Shown here piece after piece: positions 28,786 to 37,163 of a stretch of DNA of 64,000 bases. Each line of letters begins with the position of its first letter. Within the stretch, counting starts at the first letter, position 1. Origin of the DNA: VAXT01 sp963698015 (GTDB lineage Bacteria > Actinomycetota > Thermoleophilia > Gaiellales > Gaiellaceae); assembly GCA_963698015.1 (NCBI GenBank), contig OY969109.1, positions 2,480,001 through 2,544,000 on the forward strand. Reading direction: 5' to 3'. The notes beneath the pieces are model-generated. The model made no database searches. It was given only the letters and a program-made list of their open reading frames with translations, and was not told the DNA's origin. The position numbers and the translations under genes are program-made.

Positions 28786-29533
28786 CCGCGACCTCCTCTG
28801 GGACGGACTGCTCAACGTCCGCGACCTCGGAGGCCATCCCACCGAGGACGGCGGCGAGACGAGCTACGGCTCGATCATCCGCGCCGACAGCGTCCGCCAG
28901 TTGAGCGACCGGGGCTGGGCCGCGCTCGTCGACTACGGCGTGCAGACGATCGTCGACCTACGGACGAACGACGAGCTCGCGGCCGACCCGCCCGCCGAGC
29001 TGCCCGTCGAGGTGCTGCACATTCCGTTCTTCGAGACCGACACGGACGACTGGAAAGAGATCGAGGCCCGGCTCGAGGCGATCACCAGGTCTGCCCCGGA
29101 CGTGGAGTCGGCGACGCGCGAGGTCTACATGATCTTCCTCGAGCACTTCGACCGGAACGTCGCAGCGGCGATCCGCGCGATCGCGGACGCGCCCGAGGGC
29201 GGAGTCGTCATCCACTGCGCGGGCGGCAAGGACCGCACCGGGCTGCTGACGGGCCTCCTCCTGTACGTGGCCGGCGTCGGCATCGACGAGATCGCCGCGG
29301 ATTACGCGCTCAGCGAGGAGCGCCTCCGCCCACGGCACGAGCAGTGGTTCGCGGAAGCGGAGAGCGAGGAGGAGCTCGAGCGCCTGAAACGGATGTCGCA
29401 GACGCCGGCCGAGTCGATCGAAGGGGTCTTCGAAGAGCTCGAGCGCCGCTACGGCAGCGTCGAGGGCTACCTGCGCCAGGCCGGCCTGACCGAGGACGAG
29501 CTCGACCGCGCCCGGATCCGTTTGCGCGGATGA
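28775..29533 (+). CDS. Tyrosine/serine phosphatase-like protein (HCxxGKDRTG family)
   Basis: 252 aa. An N-terminal NVRDLGGHPT motif and the P-loop HCAGGKDRTGL with Cys148 place it in the Y_phosphatase3 (MptpB/SiwA-like) family, which dephosphorylates Tyr, Ser/Thr or phosphoinositides. No signal peptide is seen. TTG 28775 overlaps the miaB stop by 11 nt and gives the expected N-terminus; longer frames reach into miaB only as antisense-like Arg-rich sequence. The substrate is unknown. Confidence 0.87.
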   Translation: MQRSRDLLWDGLLNVRDLGGHPTEDGGETSYGSIIRADSVRQLSDRGWAALVDYGVQTIVDLRTNDELAADPPAELPVEVLHIPFFETDTDDWKEIEARLEAITRSAPDVESATREVYMIFLEHFDRNVAAAIRAIADAPEGGVVIHCAGGKDRTGLLTGLLLYVAGVGIDEIAADYALSEERLRPRHEQWFAEAESEEELERLKRMSQTPAESIEGVFEELERRYGSVEGYLRQAGLTEDELDRARIRLRG

Positions 29534-29625
29534 GGTGAATTTCGAACGGTTCGACCGGTCAGTTCCGACGGACCCCCGAGCGCGGCTCGGTCGTCCTGAA
29601 GCCGGCACCGCAAGCGTGCCTCGGC

Positions 29626-30520
29626 GTGACTGACACGGTTCTCGCGATCTTCGGCCCCACGGCCTCGGGGAAGACGGCCGTTGCGCAGGCGCTCGCGGAG
29701 CGGATCCCCGCCGAGCTGGTCTCCGCGGACTCGATGCAGGTGTACCGCGGCCTGCCGACCCTCACGAACCAGGCACCCGCCCGCCTCGTGGGCATCTGGC
29801 CCCTCGACCACGAGGCGTCCGTCGCCGAGTATCAGCGGCTTGCACACGCCGCGATCGACGAGATCCTGGAGTCGGGCCGCACGCCGATCGTCGTCGGTGG
29901 GACGGGCCTCTATCTCCGGGCGGCCCTGGCCGACCTGTCGCTCCCACCGGCACCGGAGCCGGGCGAGCGCGAGCGCTGGGAACGGCTCTACGACGAGGAC
30001 GGGCCGGAGCAGGCCCACGCGCGGCTCGCCGAGCTCGACCCCGAGGGCGCTGCCGCCGTCCATCCGAACGATCGCCGCCGCGTCGTCCGCAGCCTCGAGC
30101 TCGCGGGACGAACACGCGAGCGCAATCGGCTCTGGACCGACGACACGCGCCACCCGACGCTCGTCTTCGGGCTCGACGTACCGAAGGAGGAGCTCGATCG
30201 GCGGATCGCCGAACGGACGCGAGCCATGTTCGACGCGGGCGTGCGCGCCGAGGCGGAGCGCGCCCTCGCGGGCCACGATCTCCTCGACGGCCGCCTACGC
30301 GCACGGGCTCTCGGACATCGCGGAGCACCCCGACGACGAGGACGCGATCGAGGCGCTGACGGCCCGCACGAGACGCTACGCGGCGTACCAGCGCAAATGG
30401 ATGCGACGGATACCCGGCCTTGTTAGCCTGCCTGCCGATCGCCCTCCGGGCGAGGTCGCGGATGCAGTTCTCGAAGTGGCACGGGCTCGGCAACGATTAC
30501 CTGCTGGTCGAGCGGGCTGA
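29626..30520 (+). CDS. miaA: tRNA dimethylallyltransferase MiaA, frame broken by a 1-nt insertion
   Basis: Prenylates A37 of tRNAs using DMAPP. The first frame has P-loop GPTASGKT, SADSMQVYRG and VVGGTGLYLRAAL. At about 30283 conservation jumps to the next frame, which continues AAYAHGLSDIAEHP and TRRYAAYQRKWMRR, the usual C-terminal tRNA-binding motifs, up to 30520. One extra C in the GATCTC-C-TCGACG context restores the frame, giving about 297 aa. The 3' end overlaps the dapF start by 59 nt. Probably a functional gene with a sequence error, but a true frameshift cannot be excluded. Confidence 0.85.
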
Positions 30521-31398
30521 GCTTGCCCTGCCGCTGACGCCGGAGCGCGTGCAGAGGATCTGCGACTACCACTTCGGCGTCGGCTCGGACGGCATCGTCG
30601 AGGTGCTGTCGACGAACGGCGAATCGGCCGAGGTCGTGATCTGGAACCCCGACGGCTCGACCGCGGAGCTGTCCGGAAACGGAACGCGGATCGCGGCCCG
30701 CTGGCTTGCGCGCCGGGACGATCTCGAGCGTGTCCGGATCAGAGTCGGACAGCGCGAGGTCGTGGCGACGATGCAGCGACGGGAAGCAGGTCGAGACCGA
30801 GATGGGCAAGGTCGACGTGGGGGAGAAGGAGCCGCTGGACATCGACGGAAAGCAGTACGAGATGGTGCCCGTCGCAGTCGGCAATCCGCACGCGGTCATC
30901 CGGCTCGCGCCGGACCACGACGAGTTCCTCAGGCTCGGGCCGGCGGTCGAGAACCACGAGCGGTTCCCCGAGCGCACGAACGTCCAGTTCGCGCGCGTCG
31001 ACGGCCCGCACGACATGACGGTCGCCGTCTGGGAGCGCGGAGCGGGAGAGACGCTGTCCTCCGGCACGAGCGCCGTTGCGGTTGCGAGCGCGGCCGTACG
31101 CCACGGCTGGTGCGAGAGCCCGGTGACGGTGCATCTCCAGGGCGGCGACCTGCTCGTCGAGGTCGACGAGGACTTCCATGCACGGCTGACCGGGCCGGCC
31201 GAGGAGATTTGCACGGTCGAGCTTTCGCAGGAGTTCCTCGAATCCCTGACCGGCGCTGCACCTGTCGGGCAGAGCCCGCCAGGCACGTCGCCTCCGCCCG
31301 CTGACGGCCCGGTGCCTGACGGGCCCGTGCAAAGCACTGTTCCCTCCGGCACCGCCCCGTCAGCAGGCGGTCAGGAATCCGAGGCGAGCGAGCTGTGA
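30462..31398 (+). CDS. dapF: Diaminopimelate epimerase-like protein lacking both catalytic cysteines; frame broken by a 1-nt insertion
   Basis: The DapF fold is clear: FSKWHGLGNDYLLVE at the N-terminus, then NPDGSTAELSGNGTR, VGNPHAV, ERTNVQFAR and ERGAGETLSSGTSA. The two acid/base Cys of DapF (in CGNG and CGTG motifs) are both Ser here, while surrounding substrate-binding residues are kept. The frame changes at about 30777 (CAG-C-GAC), where one extra base must be removed. A Pro/Gly/Ser-rich tail of about 50 residues follows the domain. It overlaps dapL (GTGA). Whether it epimerises LL-DAP is doubtful from sequence. Confidence 0.83.
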
Positions 31399-32552
31399 AG
31401 TTCGCGAAGCGCCTCGACGCCGTCCCGCCGTATCTCTTCGCCGAGCTCGAGCGCAAGGTCACCGAGGCGAAGAAGGCCGGCGTCGACGTGATCAGCCTGG
31501 GCATCGGCGACCCCGATCTCCCGACCCCGCCCGCGGTCATCGATGCGCTCGCCGAGGCCGCGCGCGACCCGCGGACGCACCAGTACCCGACGAACCATGG
31601 CACCGAGGAGTTCCGGGCCGCTGCGGCGAGCTTCTACCGCGACCGCTTCGCCGTCGAACTCGACCCCGACGGCGAAGTCATCCCCGTGCTCGGCGGCAAG
31701 GAGGGCGTTGCCCACATCGCGCTCGCCTGCCTCGACCCCGGCGACGTCTGCCTGGCGCCCGACCCGGGCTACCCGCCGTACACGTCGGGCCCGGTGTTTG
31801 CCGGAGCAACCGTCCATTACCTGCCGCTGCGCGAGGACAATGGCTTCCTCCCCGACCTCGACGGCGCCCTGGACGCCAAGCTCCTCTACCTCAACTACCC
31901 GAACAACCCCACCGGCGCGACGGCCGAGCTCGACTTCTTTCAGCACGCGATCGAGGTCGCACGCGAACGCGACCTGATCGTCGTGCACGACAACGCGTAC
32001 TCCGAGGTCGCCTTCGACGGCTACCGCCCGCCGAGCTTCCTCGAGGCCGACGGCGCGAAGGAGGTCGGCGTCGAGATCTTCTCGCTCTCCAAGGGCTGGA
32101 ACATGACCGGTTGGCGCGCGGGGCTCGTTGCGGGCAACGCGGAGGTCGTCGAGCGCTACCGGCAGCTGAAGACGAACCTCGACTCGGGCATGTCCGTAGC
32201 CGTCCAGCGCGCGGCCGCGGTCGCCCTGACCGTTGAGCGCGAGTTCCCGCGCGAGATCTCGGAGATCTACGCGCGGCGGCGCGACGTCCTCGGGAAAGGG
32301 CTCCGCGAGATCGGGCTCGAGGTGAACACCCCGCGCGCGACGCCGTACTTCTGGGTTGCGGTACCAGAGGGCCACACGTCCGCGTCGTTCACGGAGCTGA
32401 TGCTCGAGCAGGCCTCAGTCCTGGTCTCGCCCGGGGATTCGTACGGCCCGAGCGGAGCGGGCTACGTCAGGCTCTCGTTGACCGTTCCGGACTCGCGCCT
32501 GGAGGAGGCCGTTGACCGGATCACGAGGGCGCTGGTCATAATTCAGTCGTGA
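31395..32552 (+). CDS. dapL: LL-diaminopimelate aminotransferase (DapL type)
   Basis: Fold-type I PLP aminotransferase of 385 aa with SLGIGDPDLPTP, YLNYPNNPTG, the cofactor Lys in SLSKGWNMTGWR and a C-terminal Arg motif (GYVRLSLTVP). It resembles the DapL2/MJ1391 type that converts tetrahydrodipicolinate directly to LL-diaminopimelate using glutamate. Assignment over a generic aspartate-family aminotransferase is supported by overlap with dapF and by dapA/dapB in the same window. GTG 31395 overlaps the dapF stop; the stop overlaps hflX. Confidence 0.86.
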   Translation: MKFAKRLDAVPPYLFAELERKVTEAKKAGVDVISLGIGDPDLPTPPAVIDALAEAARDPRTHQYPTNHGTEEFRAAAASFYRDRFAVELDPDGEVIPVLGGKEGVAHIALACLDPGDVCLAPDPGYPPYTSGPVFAGATVHYLPLREDNGFLPDLDGALDAKLLYLNYPNNPTGATAELDFFQHAIEVARERDLIVVHDNAYSEVAFDGYRPPSFLEADGAKEVGVEIFSLSKGWNMTGWRAGLVAGNAEVVERYRQLKTNLDSGMSVAVQRAAAVALTVEREFPREISEIYARRRDVLGKGLREIGLEVNTPRATPYFWVAVPEGHTSASFTELMLEQASVLVSPGDSYGPSGAGYVRLSLTVPDSRLEEAVDRITRALVIIQS

Positions 32553-33856
32553 GACAGCACCAGCCGGACCCTGCTCCGGGTGCAGATCCGGAGCGGGGAT
32601 TCATCGTCGCCGTGCTGGGCTCGGACGTCGATCCCGACGAGGAGCTGGGCGAGTTCCGCGAGCTTTCCCGGACGGCCGGCGTCGACCCGGTGGCGGAGAT
32701 CGTGCAGCGGCGCCCACGGCCCGACGAGCGGACCTACGTGGGCAAAGGCAAGCTCGTCGAGCTCCAGCGCGCGTTCGGTGACTCGCAGGCCGAGTCGCTG
32801 CTCGTCGACGACGAGCTGACACCGGCACAGCAGCGGCGGCTCGAGGACGCTCTGGCGACGCGGGTCATCGACCGCACACAGTTGATCCTCGACATCTTCG
32901 CCCAGCACGCAATCAGCGCCGAGGGCAAGCTCCAGGTCGAGCTCGCACAGCTCGAGTACAACCTCCCGCGCATGCGGGGCATGTGGCAGCACCTCGAGCG
33001 GCTCGGCGGCGGCGTGGGCACGCGCGGACCGGGGGAGAGCCAGCTCGAGACCGACCGGCGGCTGGCGCGGAGACGGGTCAGCCTGCTGCGCCGCCGGCTT
33101 CGCGACCTCAGCAAGCAGCGCGCGACGCGGCGGAAGTCGCGCACGCGGTCGCAGACGCCGACCGTCGCCCTCGCGGGGTACACGAACGTCGGCAAGTCGA
33201 CGCTCCTCAACGCGCTGACCGGGGCGGGAGCTTCGGTGGACGACCGCCTGTTCGAGACGCTCGATCCGACGACGCGCAGCTTCGACTACGACGGTAGGCG
33301 CTACCTCGTGACGGACACGGTCGGGTTCATTCGGCGGCTTCCGCACCAGCTCGTCGAGGGCTTCGCGGCGACGCTCGAGGAAACGCTCGCGGCCGACCTC
33401 GTGCTGCACGTGGTCGACGCGTCGGCCGACGACGAGCGGATGGAGGAGATGGTCGCCGCGGTGGATTCGGTGCTGGCCGAGGTGGGAGCGGACGAGCTCC
33501 CGGTCGAGATCGTGCTCAACAAGATCGATCTCGTCGACCCGCTGAAGCGCCGGCGGCTGGCGAGCAGATTCCCCGGCGCGCCCCAGGTGTCGGCCCAGGC
33601 AGGTGAGGGTCTCGACCAACTGCGCGCTTCCGTGGCTGGTCGCTTCGCCGAGCGGTTCGAAGCCGTCCGGCTGCTCATCCCGTACGACGCGGGCGACAGG
33701 CTCGCCGAGCTCTACGAGCTGGGCGCTCCGGTCGACGAGCGGATCGATCGGGAGGAGGGCGTCTTCGTTCGCGCACGGCTCAGCCATCCAGACCTGCGCC
33801 GATTCGCGCAGTTCCTCGTGCTTGAGGATGATGCGTCGCAGGAGGCACGCCGGTGA
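32549..33856 (+). CDS. hflX: Ribosome-associated GTPase HflX
   Basis: 435 aa. N-terminal HflX domain with RPRPDERTYVGKGK, a helical GLGTRGPGE-type segment (GGVGTRGPGESQLETDRR) and the G domain with GYTNVGKSTLLNAL, DTVGFI and NKIDL. It splits stalled 70S/100S ribosomes and protects from heat damage in other bacteria. GTG 32549 overlaps the dapL stop; the stop overlaps dut. The miaA-hflX linkage of proteobacteria is loosely kept here. Confidence 0.94.
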   Translation: MRQHQPDPAPGADPERGFIVAVLGSDVDPDEELGEFRELSRTAGVDPVAEIVQRRPRPDERTYVGKGKLVELQRAFGDSQAESLLVDDELTPAQQRRLEDALATRVIDRTQLILDIFAQHAISAEGKLQVELAQLEYNLPRMRGMWQHLERLGGGVGTRGPGESQLETDRRLARRRVSLLRRRLRDLSKQRATRRKSRTRSQTPTVALAGYTNVGKSTLLNALTGAGASVDDRLFETLDPTTRSFDYDGRRYLVTDTVGFIRRLPHQLVEGFAATLEETLAADLVLHVVDASADDERMEEMVAAVDSVLAEVGADELPVEIVLNKIDLVDPLKRRRLASRFPGAPQVSAQAGEGLDQLRASVAGRFAERFEAVRLLIPYDAGDRLAELYELGAPVDERIDREEGVFVRARLSHPDLRRFAQFLVLEDDASQEARR

Positions 33857-34296
33857 CCGAGCTGCTCTTCAAGCGCCTGCACGAGGACGCGGTCGTGCCC
33901 GAGCGCGCCTACGCGGGGGATGCAGGGCTCGATCTCGTCGCGTGTGAGGGCGCGGAGATCGGACCGGGTGAGCGGGCAATCGTCGGCACGGGGCTGGCGG
34001 TCGCGATCCCCGAGGGGCACGCCGGCTTCGTCCAGCCCCGCTCCGGGCTGGCGGCCGAGCACGGCGTCACGGTGCTGAACACGCCCGGCCTGATCGACTC
34101 CGGCTACCGCGGTGAGGTGCGTGTGATCCTGCTCAACACCGATCCGGCCGCGCCGTTCGTCGTCGAGCCCGGAATGCGGATCGCCCAGCTCGTCGTCGTG
34201 CCGTTCGCTCCTGTCGACACAGCCGAGGTGGACGAGTTGCCGCCGGCGGAGCGTGGAGTCCGCGGTTTTGGCTCGTCGAGCCGGGCGAAGGCTTGA
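33853..34296 (+). CDS. dut: Deoxyuridine 5'-triphosphate nucleotidohydrolase
   Basis: Trimeric dUTPase, 147 aa. All five motifs are visible: AGDAGLDL, QPRSGLA, NTPGLIDSGYRGE, MRIAQLVV and the C-terminal RGVRGFGSS arm. It removes dUTP and supplies dUMP for thymidylate synthesis. ATG 33853 overlaps hflX by 4 nt. Confidence 0.96.
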   Translation: MTELLFKRLHEDAVVPERAYAGDAGLDLVACEGAEIGPGERAIVGTGLAVAIPEGHAGFVQPRSGLAAEHGVTVLNTPGLIDSGYRGEVRVILLNTDPAAPFVVEPGMRIAQLVVVPFAPVDTAEVDELPPAERGVRGFGSSSRAKA

Positions 34297-34754
34297 TGGG
34301 CATCGAGCCCCGGATCCGGGTATCGGCGATCCTGAGCTGGGGCGGGCGGATCCTGCTCTGCCGGCACGAGAAGGACGGCCGGGCGTACTGGCTGCTCCCC
34401 GGCGGGGGCGTGAACTCGGGCGAGAGCCTCGTCCGCGCACTGCACCGGGAGCTGTCCGAGGAGGTCGGCCTGAACGACGAGCTCCCTGTCGAGGGGCCGG
34501 TGGCGATCGTCGACTCGATCGCGCCCGTGCGCAGCCTCGCGGCGAAGCACGTCGTCCACATCATTTTCTCGGGCGACCTGGAGGGCCGCTCGCTCGAGGC
34601 CGTCACGTCGCAGGATGCGGCCGTTCGCGGGCACCGGCTGTTCGACGTGAGTGAGCTGGACGAGATCGTGCTCCACCCGCCGATTCAGCGCTTCCTGGCC
34701 CGCTGGCGGCCCGGTGATCCCGTGGTGTACCTCGGGCCGCTCTGGGTGCCCTAG
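34296..34754 (+). CDS. NUDIX hydrolase
   Basis: 152 aa from ATG 34296, which shares one base with the dut stop; TTG 34293 is an in-frame alternative. The Nudix box is complete (GGGVNSGESL then REL-EEVGL, near residues 36-58), so a nucleoside-diphosphate-X pyrophosphatase is expected. The substrate is not predictable. Last gene of the long + strand run that starts near rodZ. Confidence 0.9.
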   Translation: MGIEPRIRVSAILSWGGRILLCRHEKDGRAYWLLPGGGVNSGESLVRALHRELSEEVGLNDELPVEGPVAIVDSIAPVRSLAAKHVVHIIFSGDLEGRSLEAVTSQDAAVRGHRLFDVSELDEIVLHPPIQRFLARWRPGDPVVYLGPLWVP

Positions 34755-34877
34755 CGGCGGCTCAGCGCCTCCTGGAAGGCGCCTTTCGGCACGGTTCCGG
34801 CACAGACACGCGCGAATTTCACCACTAGGATCGAAAGTGGCGGGTGGTCAGCGGTGGCCCATGCGCACGCGCGTGTA

Positions 34878-35627
34878 CTAGAAACGGCCCCGGCGGGAAC
34901 GGGCTCGCGCGGCTGCGACGGCGTGGGCGTTCTCCTCCAGCTCGTCCGGTAAGGGCTCCAGCGCCCGTCGCTCGCCGGTTCGATGCTCCAGCGCGCGCTC
35001 GAGGATCCAGTCCGCGAGCCATGCGTTCCGCGGCAGCAAGGGGCCGTGGAGATACGTGCCGATCGCATTCCCGACGCGAACTCCTTCGAACCCGCTCTCG
35101 CCGTCGTTCCCGAATCCCGCGACCACGCGCCCCAGCGGCGCGGCGCCGTCGTCGAGCCGCGTCACGCCGGCATGGTTCTCGAAGCCGGCCAGTGTCTGCC
35201 GCACGCCCGGCTCGAGCTCGCACTCGAGCAGGCAGTCGCCGATCAGCCGCCGGTCGCCGGCAACCGTCTCGAGCGGAAAGAGCCCAGCCCCGTGAAGCTC
35301 GCCGCCGTCCCGGCCTCGATAGAACCGACCCAGCAGCTGGTAGCCGCCGCACACCGCCAGCACCGCCGCTCCGCCGCCGACCGCCTCTCGGATCGCCTCG
35401 CCTCGCCCCGCGAGATCCGGTGCGATCAGCGACTGCTCCCGATCCTGCCCTCCGCCGATGTAGAGCAGGTCGTGCTCGCCCGGACGCAGCTCGTCGCCGA
35501 CGCTGACCGGCTCGACCTCGAACCCGATCCCACGCCAGCGCGCGCGGCTCGAGAGCACCGCGATGTTGCCGCGATCCGCGTAGATGTTCAGGTACTCCGG
35601 ATAGAGATGCGCGACGCGGACCGTCAC
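34878..35627 (-). CDS. gatD: Lipid II isoglutaminyl synthase, glutaminase subunit GatD
   Basis: 249 aa class I-like glutamine amidotransferase (CobB/CobQ type). The nucleophile Cys lies in VCGGYQLLG near residue 94 and the catalytic His in GTYLHGPLLPRN near 190. With MurT it amidates the D-Glu of the lipid II stem peptide at the inner membrane face. ATG 35627 overlaps murT by 4 nt, giving equal subunit supply. Confidence 0.93.
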   Translation of the reverse strand: MTVRVAHLYPEYLNIYADRGNIAVLSSRARWRGIGFEVEPVSVGDELRPGEHDLLYIGGGQDREQSLIAPDLAGRGEAIREAVGGGAAVLAVCGGYQLLGRFYRGRDGGELHGAGLFPLETVAGDRRLIGDCLLECELEPGVRQTLAGFENHAGVTRLDDGAAPLGRVVAGFGNDGESGFEGVRVGNAIGTYLHGPLLPRNAWLADWILERALEHRTGERRALEPLPDELEENAHAVAAARARSRRGRF

Positions 35628-37000
35628 GCCGCCCGCTCCCAGTAGGGACGGACGAACCCGCGATCGGCCACGATCCTGCGCAGCGCGAGCATCGCCGTGT
35701 ACGTCGGCAGGACGACGAGCTCGCCACCCGTGGGCGACAGCTCGAGCCCACGATCGAGCGCCTCACCGAGCTCGGGGACGACCTCGATCGCATCGACCGG
35801 GAAACCGGCGTACTTGCAGCGCAGCGCCATCTCGGCCGCCCGCTCACCCGTCACGACGACCCGCTCGAGGCCCGCAAGCAGCGGCTCCCAGTCGACGTCC
35901 CAGATCCACGACACGTCGCGCCCATCCGCAATCGCATCGTTGAGCGCGAGCACGGCGAGCTTCGGCGCACCGCCCGCGACGAGCGTCCGCACAGCCTCGT
36001 TTGCGCCCGCCGGATTCTTCACGAGCAGCACGAGGAGCCGCTTGTCTCCGACGACGATCCGCTCGAAACGCCCGAACGCGGCCCCAAACCGCCCGAGACC
36101 GGCGACCACGTCGTCCAACGTCGACCCCAGCGCGAGCGCGAGCGAGGCCGCGCCCAGGGCGTTGTAGACGTTGTAGAGCCCCGGGACGCCAAGCCGCACG
36201 GTCCGACTCTCGCCGCGCGTCTCGAGCGAGAAGTCGACCCCATCCAGCCCCCGCAGCTCGATCCCGCGAGCCACGACGTCCAGCTCCGGGCGCCCGTGAC
36301 CGCACGCGGGGCACCGGTACGCGCCCAGGTGCCCGACGTACGCCGCCGCGTACTCGTAGGGCCGCCCGCAGCGCAGACACCACTTGGAGTCCGCCGCGTG
36401 CAGGAGCTCCGGAACCGCATGGCGCGGATCGTCGAGACCGAACACGATCGACCCCTCCCGCTCCCGCGCGAGATCACCGACCTGCGGATCGTCCCCGTTC
36501 ACGACGAGCACAGACTCCCCCGCCAGACCGCGCACGACCGAACGCCAGCGCTCCGCGACGTGCTCCAGCTCTCCATATCGATCGAGCTGGTCCCGGAACA
36601 GGTTCCCGAGACAGACCGCCCGCGGCCGCACGCGCTCCGCGATCTCGGGCAGCGCGGCCTCGTCCACTTCGAACAGCCCAAGCTCGGCGCTCTTCGCGGA
36701 CAGAAGACTCGAGGTCACACCCGAGAGGAGATTCGCTCCGGACGAGTTGTGCGCGAGCCGAACACGCGGGGCCAGGATCTGCGCGGCCATCGCCGCGGTC
36801 GTCGTCTTGCCGTTCGTGGCCGAAACGAGCGCCGACCCGAGCGGCAACCGCCGGGCCAGGCGGTCGAGCACATCCGGATCGAGCGACGTCAGCACCTTGC
36901 CGGGCACCGTCGTCCCGCCTCCGGCGCCGACGAGACGCGAGAGCCCGGCAGCCATCCGGGCTCCGGCGATCCCGACCGTCAGGGGCACCCGGACTCTCAC
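35624..37000 (-). CDS. murT: Lipid II isoglutaminyl synthase, Mur ligase subunit MurT
   Basis: 458 aa Mur-ligase-like ATPase. The P-loop is SATNGKTTTAAM near residue 60. A four-Cys zinc ribbon typical of MurT is inserted in the middle domain (CLRCGRPYEY and CPACGHG). The DUF1727 C-terminal domain contains the DVSWIWDVDWEPL region. It activates the D-Glu alpha-carboxylate for amidation by GatD. GTG 37000 has TACCCT 6 nt upstream. Confidence 0.94.
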   Translation of the reverse strand: MRVRVPLTVGIAGARMAAGLSRLVGAGGGTTVPGKVLTSLDPDVLDRLARRLPLGSALVSATNGKTTTAAMAAQILAPRVRLAHNSSGANLLSGVTSSLLSAKSAELGLFEVDEAALPEIAERVRPRAVCLGNLFRDQLDRYGELEHVAERWRSVVRGLAGESVLVVNGDDPQVGDLAREREGSIVFGLDDPRHAVPELLHAADSKWCLRCGRPYEYAAAYVGHLGAYRCPACGHGRPELDVVARGIELRGLDGVDFSLETRGESRTVRLGVPGLYNVYNALGAASLALALGSTLDDVVAGLGRFGAAFGRFERIVVGDKRLLVLLVKNPAGANEAVRTLVAGGAPKLAVLALNDAIADGRDVSWIWDVDWEPLLAGLERVVVTGERAAEMALRCKYAGFPVDAIEVVPELGEALDRGLELSPTGGELVVLPTYTAMLALRRIVADRGFVRPYWERAA

Positions 37001-37006
37001 GGCGGG

Positions 37007-37012
37007 AGGGTA
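37007..37012 (-). promoter_or_regulatory. -10 box of murT-gatD
   Basis: TACCCT on the minus strand ends 6 nt before the murT GTG, implying a leaderless mRNA. The same hexamer and spacing occur before the gamma-glutamyltransferase gene. Confidence 0.5.
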
Positions 37013-37027
37013 CCCCGGCCGGGGGCC

Positions 37028-37113
37028 ATCACTGAGATGAGTGATCCTGCGGCCCTCACCCCAAAGGGTGATACGACGCTACCGGCCCGAACCTACGGTG
37101 AAACCAGTTTCAC
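37028..37113 (+). promoter_or_regulatory. Structured 5' leader of the subtilase gene
   Basis: Three short perfect hairpins lie in a row: ATCACT/AGTGAT (37028-37045), TCACCC/GGGTGA (37056-37071) and GTGAAA/TTTCAC (37098-37113). A CG-rich stem candidate follows before the ribosome-binding site. The + strand start at 37164 has a leader of up to 160 nt, unlike the leaderless neighbours. It matches no riboswitch class that I recognise. Confidence 0.4.
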
Positions 37114-37163
37114 TTGCGGACACTGCGGCTTCGCGCTCCGGCCGGCGCGTGAAAGGGAGAGGA

